In this document: positions 17,078-26,553 of the stretch, piece after piece
Layout: each line of letters starts with the position of its first letter
Position numbering within the stretch: the first letter of the stretch is position 1
NCBI GenBank assembly: GCA_044361595.1
Contig: JBIKIN010000003.1
Coordinates: forward strand, 124,001-188,000
Source: Pseudopedobacter sp044361595
GTDB taxonomy: Bacteria; Bacteroidota; Bacteroidia; Sphingobacteriales; Sphingobacteriaceae
DNA: 64,000 nt
Reading direction: 5' to 3'
The notes under the pieces: model-generated
Databases searched by the model: none
The model's input: the letters and a program-made list of their open reading frames with translations, nothing else
Told to the model about the DNA's origin: nothing
Position numbers and translations under genes: made by a program

Positions 17078-19225
17078 TTAAGCATCAGCTTTTGGAGCTT
17101 CTTCTCTTGGAGGGCGTGGCAATAAAGCTTTTCTAGAAAGTTTAAATTTACCTTGCTTGTCTACTTCTAATAGTTTTACTCTCACCTCGTCACCCACTTG
17201 GAAAATACCGTCCATAGACTCGTAACGCTTCCAATCAATTTCAGAGATGTGTAATAAACCATCTTTACCTGGCATAATCTCTACAAATGCACCAAAAGGC
17301 ATAATAGATTTCACTTTACCTTCGTAAGTTTCGCCTACTTCTGGCTTAGCTACAATGTTTTTGATACGTGTAACCGCTTGATCAATAGCTGCTTTATTAT
17401 CGGCAAAAATCTGAACGTGACCTTTGTTATCTTTCTCTTCAATAGAGATAGTAGCGCCAGTTTCACGTTGCATTTCTTGGATAATTTTACCTCCAGGACC
17501 TATAATTGCACCAATAAATTCTTTGTCAATCACTAAACCTACAATACGTGGCGCATGAGGTTTGAAATCTTCTCTTGGAGCAGCAATGGTTTTTTCAATT
17601 TCGCCTAAAATATGTAATCTACCTGCTCTTGCTTGGTCTAAAGCTTGTGATAATACCTCATAAGATAAACCATTCACTTTTAAGTCCATTTGGCAAGCAG
17701 TAATACCATTTTTAGTACCGGTTACTTTAAAATCCATATCTCCTAAATGATCTTCATCACCCAAGATATCAGATAAAATAGCGTATTTACCAGTAGCCTC
17801 ATCAGAGATTAAACCCATGGCAATACCCGTAACCGGAGCCTTAATTTTAATACCAGCATCCATCAAAGCCAAAGTGCCCGCACAAACGGTAGCCATAGAT
17901 GATGAACCGTTAGATTCTAAAATATCAGAAACAATACGGATGGTGTAAGGATTATCTGCATCGGCAGGTAATACTTTTTTAATTGCTCGCATGGCTAAGT
18001 TACCATGACCAACTTCTCTTCTACCTACTCCCCTGTTTGGACGAGCCTCGCCAGTAGAGAAAGCTGGAAAATTATAATGCAACATAAACTTATTGTAACC
18101 ATTAATGAAAGCACCATCAATCAGTTGCTCATCATCTTTAGCACCTAAAGTTACCGTAGTTAAAGATTGTGTTTCGCCACGGGTAAAAATTGCCGAACCG
18201 TGAGCAGAAGGTAAGTAACCAATCTCGCTCCAAATTGGACGAATTTGTGTAGTAGAACGACCATCTAAACGAATTCCTTCGTCTAAAAGTAAAGTTCTAA
18301 CCGCATCATACTGTACATCGTGGAAATATTTTTTAGCTAAAAACTTGGTGCTTTCTGTTGCATCCTCGCCTAAAGCTGCTAAAACTTCGTTTTGTATAGC
18401 TTTAAAATTAGCTGCTCTTTCGTCTTTACCAGCACCAGATTTAGCAACTGCATAAACTTGATCATAAGTATCTGCAGTAATTTTAGCTTTTAATTCTAAA
18501 TCACTGTTCTCGTGGCTGTAAGTGCGTTTTACTGTTTTACCAACCAATTTGGTTAACTCTTCTTGTGCTGCACATTGCTTTTTAATAGCCACATGAGCAA
18601 ACTGAATAGCTTCAACTAAATCAGCTTCAGCAATTTCATCAGCCTCGCCTTCAACCATGTTAATGTCTTTGGCGCTACCAGCAACAATAAATTCTAAAGT
18701 TGCTCTTTCTAAATCTTTACGGCTTGGGTTAATTACCAATTGGCCATCAATTTTAGCCACACGCACTTCAGATATTGGTCCGTTAAACGGAATATCAGAA
18801 ACTGCTAAAGCAGCCGAAGCAGCTAAGCCAGCTAGAGCATCAGGCATAATGTCTTTATCAGACGAAATTAGAGAAATCATCACTTGCGTATCTGCGTGAT
18901 AATCTTCTGGAAATAATGGACGTAAAGCCCTGTCAACAATTCTCGAGATTAAAACCTCGTAATCAGACAATCTAGCTTCTCTTCTTAAGAAACCTCCAGG
19001 TATACGACCAGCTGCCGCATATTTCTCCTGGTAATCAACGGATAATGGAAGGAAGTCGACACCTTCTTTTGCATCTTTGTTACTAACAACGGTAGCCAAC
19101 AACATCGTATCACCCATTTTCACAACCACAGCTCCATCAGCTTGTTTAGCCAATTTCCCTGTTTCGATCTCAATGATACGGCCGTCGCCTAAATCAATCG
19201 ACTGTTTAAACACATTTAAACTCAT
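17078..19225 (-). CDS. pnp: Polyribonucleotide nucleotidyltransferase (PNPase)
   Basis: 715 residues. Two RNase PH-like domains (about 10-230 and 315-545) flank the alpha-helical linker. They are followed by a KH domain (IIGPGGKIIQEMQRETGA) and an S1 domain (GKVKSIMPFGAFVEIMPGKD). Characteristic phrases include FLPLSVDYQEKYAAAGRIPG, FFRREA-type FLRREARLSDYEVL, and SDILESNGSSSMATVCAG around the active site. PNPase degrades RNA from the 3' end with phosphate and can add tails. The gene stands alone, without the usual rpsO upstream. Confidence 0.97.
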   Translation of the reverse strand: MSLNVFKQSIDLGDGRIIEIETGKLAKQADGAVVVKMGDTMLLATVVSNKDAKEGVDFLPLSVDYQEKYAAAGRIPGGFLRREARLSDYEVLISRIVDRALRPLFPEDYHADTQVMISLISSDKDIMPDALAGLAASAALAVSDIPFNGPISEVRVAKIDGQLVINPSRKDLERATLEFIVAGSAKDINMVEGEADEIAEADLVEAIQFAHVAIKKQCAAQEELTKLVGKTVKRTYSHENSDLELKAKITADTYDQVYAVAKSGAGKDERAANFKAIQNEVLAALGEDATESTKFLAKKYFHDVQYDAVRTLLLDEGIRLDGRSTTQIRPIWSEIGYLPSAHGSAIFTRGETQSLTTVTLGAKDDEQLIDGAFINGYNKFMLHYNFPAFSTGEARPNRGVGRREVGHGNLAMRAIKKVLPADADNPYTIRIVSDILESNGSSSMATVCAGTLALMDAGIKIKAPVTGIAMGLISDEATGKYAILSDILGDEDHLGDMDFKVTGTKNGITACQMDLKVNGLSYEVLSQALDQARAGRLHILGEIEKTIAAPREDFKPHAPRIVGLVIDKEFIGAIIGPGGKIIQEMQRETGATISIEEKDNKGHVQIFADNKAAIDQAVTRIKNIVAKPEVGETYEGKVKSIMPFGAFVEIMPGKDGLLHISEIDWKRYESMDGIFQVGDEVRVKLLEVDKQGKFKLSRKALLPRPPREEAPKADA

Positions 19226-19245
19226 ATATTATTTTTTATCGATGG

Positions 19246-19253
19246 CAAAAATA
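19246..19253 (-). promoter_or_regulatory. pnp -7 promoter box
   Basis: Minus strand TATTTTTG, about 20 bases upstream of the pnp ATG, with a TTG some 21 bases further upstream as a -33 candidate. Confidence 0.5.
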
Positions 19254-19317
19254 CGGTTTTATATCTGTTTATTCCAATAGTCTGATTTTAGGATTTTTAG
19301 ATGATTTTTATGAAACT

Positions 19318-19478
19318 GAGCGGTGTTAAAAGGGGGAATTATTTTTTGTTTGGGAATTTGGTTAAACGAGTCTAGAGACTCTTATTGATTTGCAAATCCT
19401 TAGTCACCGCTGCGCTAAAGACTAAGGACAGGTGGGGCGGCGTTAAAAGGGGGAATTATTTTTTTTTGAGAATTTCAG
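19318..19478. repeat. Duplicated GTTAAAAGGGGGAATTATTTTTT segment between pnp and a lipoprotein gene
   Basis: The segment GTTAAAAGGGGGAATTATTT occurs at about 19325 and again at about 19442, each followed by a T/G-rich run and GAATT. Between them is a short hairpin-rich stretch, and after the second copy the phrase GTCTGTGTCC recurs inverted. No coding frame is convincing. It is probably decayed intergenic repeat DNA. Confidence 0.5.
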
Positions 19479-19643
19479 CCTCGGTCTGTGTCCGCAAAGA
19501 CCGAAACTTTTTATTTGTAATTGAAATGGTCTGCGAGGACACAGACCATGGATATAAGGATGTTTTTTTATGGATAACATAAAACTTTTATATTCACAAA
19601 AATATATTCATAATGAAAAGCTAATCAAGTCAACATTAATAAG

Positions 19644-20270
19644 ATGAAATCTCTCCAAAAACTCAGAATTTTATTAGCCATATTAGCAATAATTACAACT
19701 TTTAGTTGCAACTCTTCTACTTCAGATAAAACAAAATTGGATACAATAAAATTATCCAATACAACCTCTAAAGAAAATACCGAAGCATTAGAAACAACTA
19801 AAAATGTAAATACTTTAAACAATAATGATTCTGTTGTAGTAGATAATGCGTCTTATAAAATAACAACCAAACCTAATGAAGGTGAAGGCGGAGAGCTTAT
19901 CAAAGTTTATAACAAATTAACTAAACAAGAATTTACTTTAAATAACGAAGATAATTTTGTTAGCGTTGATGAAAATTTTTTAATTACAGAGGGAGGTACA
20001 GCAGTTAATTACCGTTCTTTTTGTGTTTATGATTTAAATACCTCAAAAATGGTGTTTTCTAGTAATTACGAGTCGGGTTTAAATATTGAAAACAATATTC
20101 TTGGATTTAAAATAGCAGTTACCATAACAGACCCTGCCTTAAAACCAACATGTAACCCAAGTGAAAAAATACCTACTGATAATTTAGGCTATATAGAACA
20201 ACAATATTATAACCTTAAAACCAAAACATTAAAAAAAACTGGTGAATACGAATGCTGGTATTTTGAATAA
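19644..20270 (+). CDS. Hypothetical lipoprotein
   Basis: 208 residues. The leader ILLAILAIITTFSCNSSTSD ends in a lipobox (TTFSC), so the mature protein should be lipid-anchored at the periplasmic face or outer membrane. A Ser/Thr/Asn-rich linker (about 25-65) precedes a probable beta-rich domain (ITTKPNEGEGGELIKVYNKL). Two later cysteines (SFCVYDL and ALKPTCNP) plus YECWYFE at the end could form a disulfide. I do not recognise a family. The gene stands alone between pnp and topB. Confidence 0.7.
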   Translation: MKSLQKLRILLAILAIITTFSCNSSTSDKTKLDTIKLSNTTSKENTEALETTKNVNTLNNNDSVVVDNASYKITTKPNEGEGGELIKVYNKLTKQEFTLNNEDNFVSVDENFLITEGGTAVNYRSFCVYDLNTSKMVFSSNYESGLNIENNILGFKIAVTITDPALKPTCNPSEKIPTDNLGYIEQQYYNLKTKTLKKTGEYECWYFE

Positions 20271-20370
20271 ACCAGCAACTAGATATACAATTGCAAAACC
20301 AGTTAAACCATATTTGTGAGATATATCTTCGATAAACTCATTTTCTTCTAACGTCTAAATGACGATAAAT

Positions 20371-22224
20371 TCAACTTGAAACCACCGCTTTCTCATCTTT
20401 TAAAAGTTGAGATAAACTTGCACCGGCAGCTAATAATTCTTGGGTAATGGTTTTGGTATAATCTGTAATTTCTGTTTTAAAATCTTTTACAGAAGCGCCA
20501 GAACGTATTTCTTCTAATCGTTTTTCCCATTGCCCTGTAAGCTCTGCTTGAGCAATTTTCTTTTCTTTTACCACATCGTAAACGGCTAATCCTTTGGTAG
20601 AAGGAACCAAATTTTTCTTCTCTCGGGTAATGTATTCTCGCTTGATTAAAGTTTCTATAATAGACGCTCTAGTTGCTGGTGTACCTAATCCGCTATCTTT
20701 CATGGCGTAGCGCAATTCTTCATCATCAATATCTTTACCACAAGTCTCTAAAGCTTTTAATAAGGTGGCTTCGTTATACAAAGGCTTTGGCTTGGTTTGC
20801 TTTTCTAAAATGGCTTTGTTCGTGATATCTAAATCTTCGCCTTCTTTTACTTTGGGTAAAGTGGCATTGTCTTCGTCTTTTTTCTCCTCATCGTTATCGT
20901 TAAAAACAGAACGCCAGCCTGCCGATTGAATCACCGTTCCATTAGCTACAAAAGTAGCACCTGAGGTAATGGTAATTTTGGTGGTTTCTTTTAAGCAATC
21001 TTTATGAAAAGCTTCAATCATTCGGCCTACCACCATATCGTAAACTGCTTGATAATCTGAAGAAAGATACGCAGCATTTTCTCCTGTGGGTAAAATAGCG
21101 TGGTGATCGGTCACTTTTTTAGCGTTCACGCTTCTTTTATTGAGTTTGGTTTCTAATAATTCGGCAGCTTGTTTACCAAACAAGGGATGATTGGTGAATT
21201 TAGCAATTAAACCAGGAACAGTGGCAAAAACATCATCGCCTATAAACCTACTTCCGGTACGTGGATATGAAACCAATTTACTTTCGTAAAGGCTTTGTAA
21301 AATACCCAAAGTTTGATCGGCCGTAAAGCCCTTTTTTCTATTAGCTTCTTGTTGCAGGCTACTTAAATCATGCAATAAAGGAGGTGGTTCTTTTTTTGCT
21401 TTGGCTTCTACACTAGTAATATGACCACCTTTTGGATGCCCATTTGCCAAATCTAAAACTTGATCTAAAATAGCTTGCGCAGCTTCTTTATCATTATAAT
21501 TTGTGGTAGAAATTGCTCTAAATAGCTGTCCTTCTTTATCTAATTGAATGGCTACTTGAAAATAAATTTGCGGCACAAAGTTTTTGGTTTCTAAAAACCG
21601 ACTACAAATCATGGCTAGAGTGGGTGTTTGCACTCGCCCTAGAGAAAGAACAGCCCTATTACCCGCAGAAATGCTCAATGCTTGTGTAGCATTCATACCT
21701 ACTAACCAATCGGACTCGGACCGGCAGTGTGCCGAATTAAAAAGTGTATCGTAATCTGTCCCTGGTTTAAGGTTTCGAAATCCGTTTTTGATGGCTTCGT
21801 CTGTTTGGGAAGAAATCCACAATCTGCGAAAAGGCTTTTTGCATTTTAAGAAATAATAAATGTATCTAAAAATAAGCTCCCCCTCTCGCCCAGCATCGGT
21901 AGCTACAATAATTTCGGTACACTCATCAAAAAGGGCTTTAATTACATCTAACTGCTTTCTTACGGCTGGGTCTTCTACCATCCCATCTTTAGTTTTAACC
22001 TTTCTAATAGCTAGTTTAAACTTTGCGGGCAACATGGGTAGGTTTTGTTTATTCCAGCCATAATAGCCGTAATCTTGCGGTGGAGCTAACTGTAAAAGAT
22101 GACCAAAAGCCCATGTAAAAGAATAACCTTTACCTTCTATGTAACCTACTTTCTTTTGGTTTGCACCAAAAACTTTGGCTAATTCTCTGGCTACTGATGG
22201 TTTTTCGGCTATAACTACTTTCAT
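20371..22224 (-). CDS. topB: DNA topoisomerase III
   Basis: 617 residues. The Toprim domain starts MKVVIAEKPSVARELAKVFG with the metal-binding ATDAGREGELIFRYI. The catalytic tyrosine lies in LVSYPRTGSRFI, and LSLGRVQTPTLAMI and GLGTPATRASIIETLIKR are standard type IA topoisomerase phrases. It relaxes negative supercoils and decatenates single-stranded DNA by a 5'-phosphotyrosine intermediate. There is no C-terminal zinc-finger tail, as usual for TopB rather than TopA. Monocistronic. Confidence 0.95.
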   Translation of the reverse strand: MKVVIAEKPSVARELAKVFGANQKKVGYIEGKGYSFTWAFGHLLQLAPPQDYGYYGWNKQNLPMLPAKFKLAIRKVKTKDGMVEDPAVRKQLDVIKALFDECTEIIVATDAGREGELIFRYIYYFLKCKKPFRRLWISSQTDEAIKNGFRNLKPGTDYDTLFNSAHCRSESDWLVGMNATQALSISAGNRAVLSLGRVQTPTLAMICSRFLETKNFVPQIYFQVAIQLDKEGQLFRAISTTNYNDKEAAQAILDQVLDLANGHPKGGHITSVEAKAKKEPPPLLHDLSSLQQEANRKKGFTADQTLGILQSLYESKLVSYPRTGSRFIGDDVFATVPGLIAKFTNHPLFGKQAAELLETKLNKRSVNAKKVTDHHAILPTGENAAYLSSDYQAVYDMVVGRMIEAFHKDCLKETTKITITSGATFVANGTVIQSAGWRSVFNDNDEEKKDEDNATLPKVKEGEDLDITNKAILEKQTKPKPLYNEATLLKALETCGKDIDDEELRYAMKDSGLGTPATRASIIETLIKREYITREKKNLVPSTKGLAVYDVVKEKKIAQAELTGQWEKRLEEIRSGASVKDFKTEITDYTKTITQELLAAGASLSQLLKDEKAVVSS

Positions 22225-22381
22225 GTGGGTTTAAAACAGAATGGGCAAAGTAAGCACTATTAGCACATTTTTGGTAGATTTTTTACTAACAGATTTAAAT
22301 CACATTATACTCTTTAGAAGTTAAAAAGTCTCATCTATTTGGAGTTCAACAATTTAAACAAGTCGCTATTTCTCAACAAGG

Positions 22382-22588
22382 TTAAGCTTGAGGATGATAT
22401 AAGGAAGCTACAAACTCTCGACCCTTATCGGTAATAACAGCAGTTAATTTGTGTATTTCTTTCCAGTTAATTTTAATATAACCTAAAGCCTCTAGTTCTT
22501 CATACTCGGCTTGCATACCACCTAAAATAGAAGAATGTTGTTGATGGTAAATATCTTTCATAATTGATTCTAATTCGGCTCTTTCCAT
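22382..22588 (-). CDS. Small hypothetical protein (68 residues), winged-helix-like
   Basis: The sequence MERAELESIMKDIYHQQHSS begins an amphipathic helical region and ends LTAVITDKGREFVASLYHP. The TDKGREF phrase near the end resembles the wing of small winged-helix proteins (T-x-x-G-R-x-F). There is no signal or membrane segment. It lies between topB and the hybrid kinase, both on the same strand, with normal codon use. Function unknown; DNA binding is only a guess. Confidence 0.55.
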   Translation of the reverse strand: MERAELESIMKDIYHQQHSSILGGMQAEYEELEALGYIKINWKEIHKLTAVITDKGREFVASLYHPQA

Positions 22589-22722
22589 GATATTTAATTT
22601 TAAGGTTAAATTGAATAATCCTATTACAAAATACCAGCCAAGATTTAGGCTAAACTATTTATGTTGGGGCTATTTCTTAGAGAAAAAGATCGGTTTTGAT
22701 AAACATCCTTTAAATAAAACAA

Positions 22723-24501
22723 TTAATGATGATCAAAACGTAAAGCCTTTAGCTTGCTATACATTTCATTGGCATTAAATGGTTTTAAAATAAAATCGTT
22801 CATTTTGGCGGCTTTTATTTTCTCATCTAAATTAGATGAAACCGATGCTGTTAAGGCTATAATTTGTATTTGAGACTTTGTTTTATCAGGTAAATCTCTA
22901 ATAGCTAAAGAAGCCTGATAACCATCTAAAACAGGCATGTGTAAATCCATTAAAATTAAATCAAACTCTTGCAATAATAATTTATCAATTGCTTCTTGAC
23001 CATCCTCCGCAAACACAATATGGTTATTCCATTTTTCAAAAACCTTTTTAAGCACCAGCCTATTCATGGGGTTATCTTCGGCAGCTAAAACTCTGATATG
23101 GCTTAAATCTAGCACTTCATTACTCATAATAGCGATTGATGTTGCAGCGTTATGATCTACCTCAAATTCAATATCAAAATAAAATTTTGAACCTTGATTT
23201 AAAGTGCTTTCTAATTTTACTTCAGCGCCAAACAGGTGAATTAATTTTTTAACTATTGCCAAACCTAAACCAGTACCCCCAAATTTTCTAGTGGTACTTT
23301 CTGAGGCTTGTTTAAAAGGTTCGAAAATAGTTTCCAATTTTTCTTTAGCAATGCCTATTCCAGTGTCAGTCACCTCAAATTGGACGTTTATATAATCATG
23401 ATCTCTATCTAATAATTTTAACGAAACTGTCACTAAGCCATCATGAGTAAACTTAATGGCATTACCTATTAAATTATATAATATCTGACTAATTCTGGTA
23501 GGGTCTGATTTTATAAAAACATTCTTTAAACCATCATCAATATACAAAGCCAAGTCTATACCCTTTTTTTTTGCCTGATGATTAAATCCAGAACAGATAT
23601 TAGTTACCATCTGAAAAAGATTTATTGATACTTTTTCGAGCTTTATTTGTTCAAAACCTAATTTATTAAAATCAAGAATATCATTAACTAATGAGTTTAA
23701 ACTAACCGCAGAAAACTTCAATGATTCTAAGTTTTCCTTTTGCTCGTTACCGGTGGGGTTAACTAGTAATAAATCTGTAATTCCAATGACGGAGTTTAAA
23801 GGGGTTCTTAACTCGTGAGACATGGTAGATAGAAAATCTATTTTAGACTTAGCCGCCAAATTGGCTTCTTGGTTGGCTATAATTAATTTATCATTTAGCA
23901 ATTGTTTTTCTTTAACATTTGAAACAAAAGCATCTTGAAAAAGATAAATAATAACTATGAGTGTAATGAGGTTTAATATGACAATAATTTCAAAAAACGG
24001 AGATAAAATTGTTCCATTTACATAATCTATACTGGAAAAACCTTCTCTTAATGTGCCAATTTTTAAAAGTAAAGGAATACTAGCTATTACAGAATAAAAG
24101 AATCCAAACTTTTTATCGAATAAGAAAAAACTACAAATAAAGATTGAAAACAAAAATTGTAAACTAATAATATTGATGCTTTTAGCAAACACAAAAATAT
24201 TGGTATAAATAACCAAAACACCCAATGACGTTAGAAAATGACCAATTTGAAATACTGATAATTTTCTTGCAAGAAAGAGTTTTAATAAAATGAAATAAAA
24301 AGAAAACAATATTGCTCCTCTTAATATTTGAGGAGTTTGTAAATAGCCAAAAAACAATGGCGAAACCAAAAATGCTTTAAGCAAAGAAAAAACTAAGACT
24401 GTATAAACAATTTTAATTTTTGCGCTAATAAAATGGTCTGTTTCTTTGGCTAAAAGCTTACTTAACGAAAAATTAAAAAAGGAAATTTGTGAATTACTCA
24501 T
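22723..24501 (-). CDS. Hybrid histidine kinase/response regulator with membrane N-terminus
   Basis: 592 residues. Roughly six hydrophobic segments occupy residues 30-200. A short coiled coil leads to the phosphoacceptor box DFLSTMSHELRTPLNSVIG, then the ATPase with N-box NLIGNAIKFT, G1 TDTGIGIAKE and G2 FGGTGLGLAI. The receiver domain begins VLAAEDNPMNRLVLKK, with the phosphorylated Asp in LILMDLHMP, the Thr in ALTAS and the Lys in ILKPF. No separate output domain is present, so phosphate probably passes to a distant phosphotransfer protein or the receiver tunes the kinase. No recognisable ligand-binding domain, and no partner gene nearby. Confidence 0.92.
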   Translation of the reverse strand: MSNSQISFFNFSLSKLLAKETDHFISAKIKIVYTVLVFSLLKAFLVSPLFFGYLQTPQILRGAILFSFYFILLKLFLARKLSVFQIGHFLTSLGVLVIYTNIFVFAKSINIISLQFLFSIFICSFFLFDKKFGFFYSVIASIPLLLKIGTLREGFSSIDYVNGTILSPFFEIIVILNLITLIVIIYLFQDAFVSNVKEKQLLNDKLIIANQEANLAAKSKIDFLSTMSHELRTPLNSVIGITDLLLVNPTGNEQKENLESLKFSAVSLNSLVNDILDFNKLGFEQIKLEKVSINLFQMVTNICSGFNHQAKKKGIDLALYIDDGLKNVFIKSDPTRISQILYNLIGNAIKFTHDGLVTVSLKLLDRDHDYINVQFEVTDTGIGIAKEKLETIFEPFKQASESTTRKFGGTGLGLAIVKKLIHLFGAEVKLESTLNQGSKFYFDIEFEVDHNAATSIAIMSNEVLDLSHIRVLAAEDNPMNRLVLKKVFEKWNNHIVFAEDGQEAIDKLLLQEFDLILMDLHMPVLDGYQASLAIRDLPDKTKSQIQIIALTASVSSNLDEKIKAAKMNDFILKPFNANEMYSKLKALRFDHH

Positions 24502-24692
24502 TCTTAAATTTGCAATACAATATCTGTTTTACGCCAAATTTTAAAAATAGTTGACTTATTTTTAAAATTCACTAAAAGAAAAATAATTATTAATTTTATT
24601 TGAACTAAAAATTAACTTATAAATCTGGTTTATATTATTTAAAACTTAAAAACATTTTACCTTCATTAAAACAAAATAGCTTTTAAACACCA

Positions 24693-25331
24693 ATGAAAAG
24701 ACGTATTTCTTTTAAAACCATAACATTAATACTTGCAATTTTAATAGTTGTGTACAACCTTTACTCCAATTCAAACTATATTTTCACTTTATTAAGGGTT
24801 TTTGTGATCATTAGCTTAGTACCTTGGTTAATTTTATTGTCTCGAAATATTAAATTTTCGGGCTGGTTATTTAAAAACAGATTTTACTGGTTTTATCCTA
24901 CAACTTTTTTTATAGTTTTTGCTCTAAGTGGTTTAATGAACTCCATAAATAAACCCGACTTTGTAAGCCTAAACCTAATTTTAATTGTTTTAGGAGTTTC
25001 AACTACAATGGGTTTAATTTGGGGAATTGTAGAAAAGTTTAGAACAAAAAAATATTCTGATGCTCAAATAGCAGAAAACTTAGACTTATTGGATGATGAG
25101 GCGGATAACGACCAAAATGGAGTATTGATGCTCAAACAAGATGAATTGATATTTAAGGTTAAAAACCAAGTGATTTTTCAGTTTAAAAAATCAGAAATAG
25201 ATGATTTAAAGGTTGTTGTTGAAAATAAAATATTCCCTATTTGTTTAGAAATTAAAAACACAAACGGACTTACCTATCAATTAAATTCACAGTTTCCATA
25301 CGTTTGGCTAAATGCTATTCAAACATGTTAA
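24693..25331 (+). CDS. Hypothetical membrane protein
   Basis: 212 residues with four hydrophobic segments in the first 115 residues (ITLILAILIVVYNLY, FVIISLVPWLILLS, YPTTFFIVFALSGLM and LILIVLGVSTTMGLIWGIV). These are followed by an acidic linker (NLDLLDDEADNDQ) and a cytoplasmic beta-rich tail of about 80 residues (LIFKVKNQVIFQFKKSEIDDL), a PH-domain-like pattern. I do not recognise the family. It ends 16 bases before the M14 peptidase start, so the two are probably co-transcribed. Confidence 0.65.
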   Translation: MKRRISFKTITLILAILIVVYNLYSNSNYIFTLLRVFVIISLVPWLILLSRNIKFSGWLFKNRFYWFYPTTFFIVFALSGLMNSINKPDFVSLNLILIVLGVSTTMGLIWGIVEKFRTKKYSDAQIAENLDLLDDEADNDQNGVLMLKQDELIFKVKNQVIFQFKKSEIDDLKVVVENKIFPICLEIKNTNGLTYQLNSQFPYVWLNAIQTC

Positions 25332-25347
25332 ACTTGGTAAACTAAAT

Positions 25348-26511
25348 ATGATTAATCACCTTATTAAAAACATCAATTATCAAATTTATAGAAACAATAG
25401 TTTTGCTCAATTTGCTTTTTCAAACACCATCGTTCAACAAATCATAAACAAACAAAGCGAATATTTAAATTGGGAAGTGTTAGGTCATTCTTATCAAAAC
25501 CGACCAATTTCTATGATTCGGATTGGCGATGGCGAAACCAAAGTATTATTGTGGAGTCAAATGCATGGCGATGAGCCTACAGCAACTGCCGCTATGTTTG
25601 ATGTTTTAAATTTTCTAGATAGCCAAGAAGAGTTAGCCAAGCAAATTAAAAAGCAATTGAGCATCTATTTTATTGCTGTGGTAAACCCTGATGGGCAAGA
25701 GTTACATACTCGCAGAAATGCACAACAAATAGATATAAACCGCGATTATTTAGCGCTACAATCGCCAGAGGCAAAAATATTAAAAAATGCTTTCGACCAA
25801 ATAAAACCCGATTTTGCATTTAATCTACACAGTCAAAGTCCGCTTTACCGCACTACCAATCGAGAAGAAGTAGCTATAGCATTATTGGCCCCTGCTGCCG
25901 ATAAAAGCCTATCTCAAACATGGGAAAGAGCTCAAGCCATGAAAGTAATTGCTGAAATTAATCACATGCTGCAAAACTTAGTTCCACAAAAAATAGCCCG
26001 CTTTAAAGACGAATACGAACCAAGAGCCTTTGGAGATAATTTTCAAAAAAAATGCCCTACCATTTTAATTGAAACAGGATATTTAGCTAACGACAAACAT
26101 AGAGAATACCTTAGAGAATTAAACTTTTATGCCTTATTAACAGCTTTTGACAGTATTATTTCTAAAAGCTACCAGGAAATAGATTTAATCAATTATTTGA
26201 TGATTCCTTTGCAATCTCCATCCGGATTTGATATCAAAATAGAAAAGCTACAACCCGATAAAAACAAGCCGTATACTATAGATTTGGGTTTAACAGCTCA
26301 AAAAACTTTTAATCAAGAATTCAGAACTTTCGAAACCATTTACAATCTTACAGATATTGGCGATTTACAATTTCAAAGTGCTTTTAAAACTATCCAAGCA
26401 AAAGATTTAATCTTTATGGGCGAATTAGCGATAGAAAAACCGGCTGATATCACTTTAATAGATACTCATGGTCACACCGTTTTCGAGATTAAAAGTGGTG
26501 TAAAAGTTTGA
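25348..26511 (+). CDS. M14 family zinc carboxypeptidase
   Basis: About 387 residues from the ATG at 25348; a non-initiating ATG at 25312 would overlap the previous gene. Zinc ligands and catalytic residues of the M14 family are visible: QMHGDEPTA (HxxE), VVNPDGQELHTRRN, DINRDYLALQSPEA, FNLHSQSP (third ligand, His) and TILIETGY (catalytic Glu). No signal peptide is evident, so it may act in the cytoplasm or leave by another route. The C-terminal 110 residues form a beta-rich extension (TIYNLTDIGDLQFQ). Likely a peptidase that removes C-terminal residues or cell-wall amino acids; substrate unknown. Confidence 0.88.
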   Translation: MINHLIKNINYQIYRNNSFAQFAFSNTIVQQIINKQSEYLNWEVLGHSYQNRPISMIRIGDGETKVLLWSQMHGDEPTATAAMFDVLNFLDSQEELAKQIKKQLSIYFIAVVNPDGQELHTRRNAQQIDINRDYLALQSPEAKILKNAFDQIKPDFAFNLHSQSPLYRTTNREEVAIALLAPAADKSLSQTWERAQAMKVIAEINHMLQNLVPQKIARFKDEYEPRAFGDNFQKKCPTILIETGYLANDKHREYLRELNFYALLTAFDSIISKSYQEIDLINYLMIPLQSPSGFDIKIEKLQPDKNKPYTIDLGLTAQKTFNQEFRTFETIYNLTDIGDLQFQSAFKTIQAKDLIFMGELAIEKPADITLIDTHGHTVFEIKSGVKV

Positions 26512-26553
26512 TATTTGCTAAAACTTTATAACCTTTAGCTACAAAACAAAAAC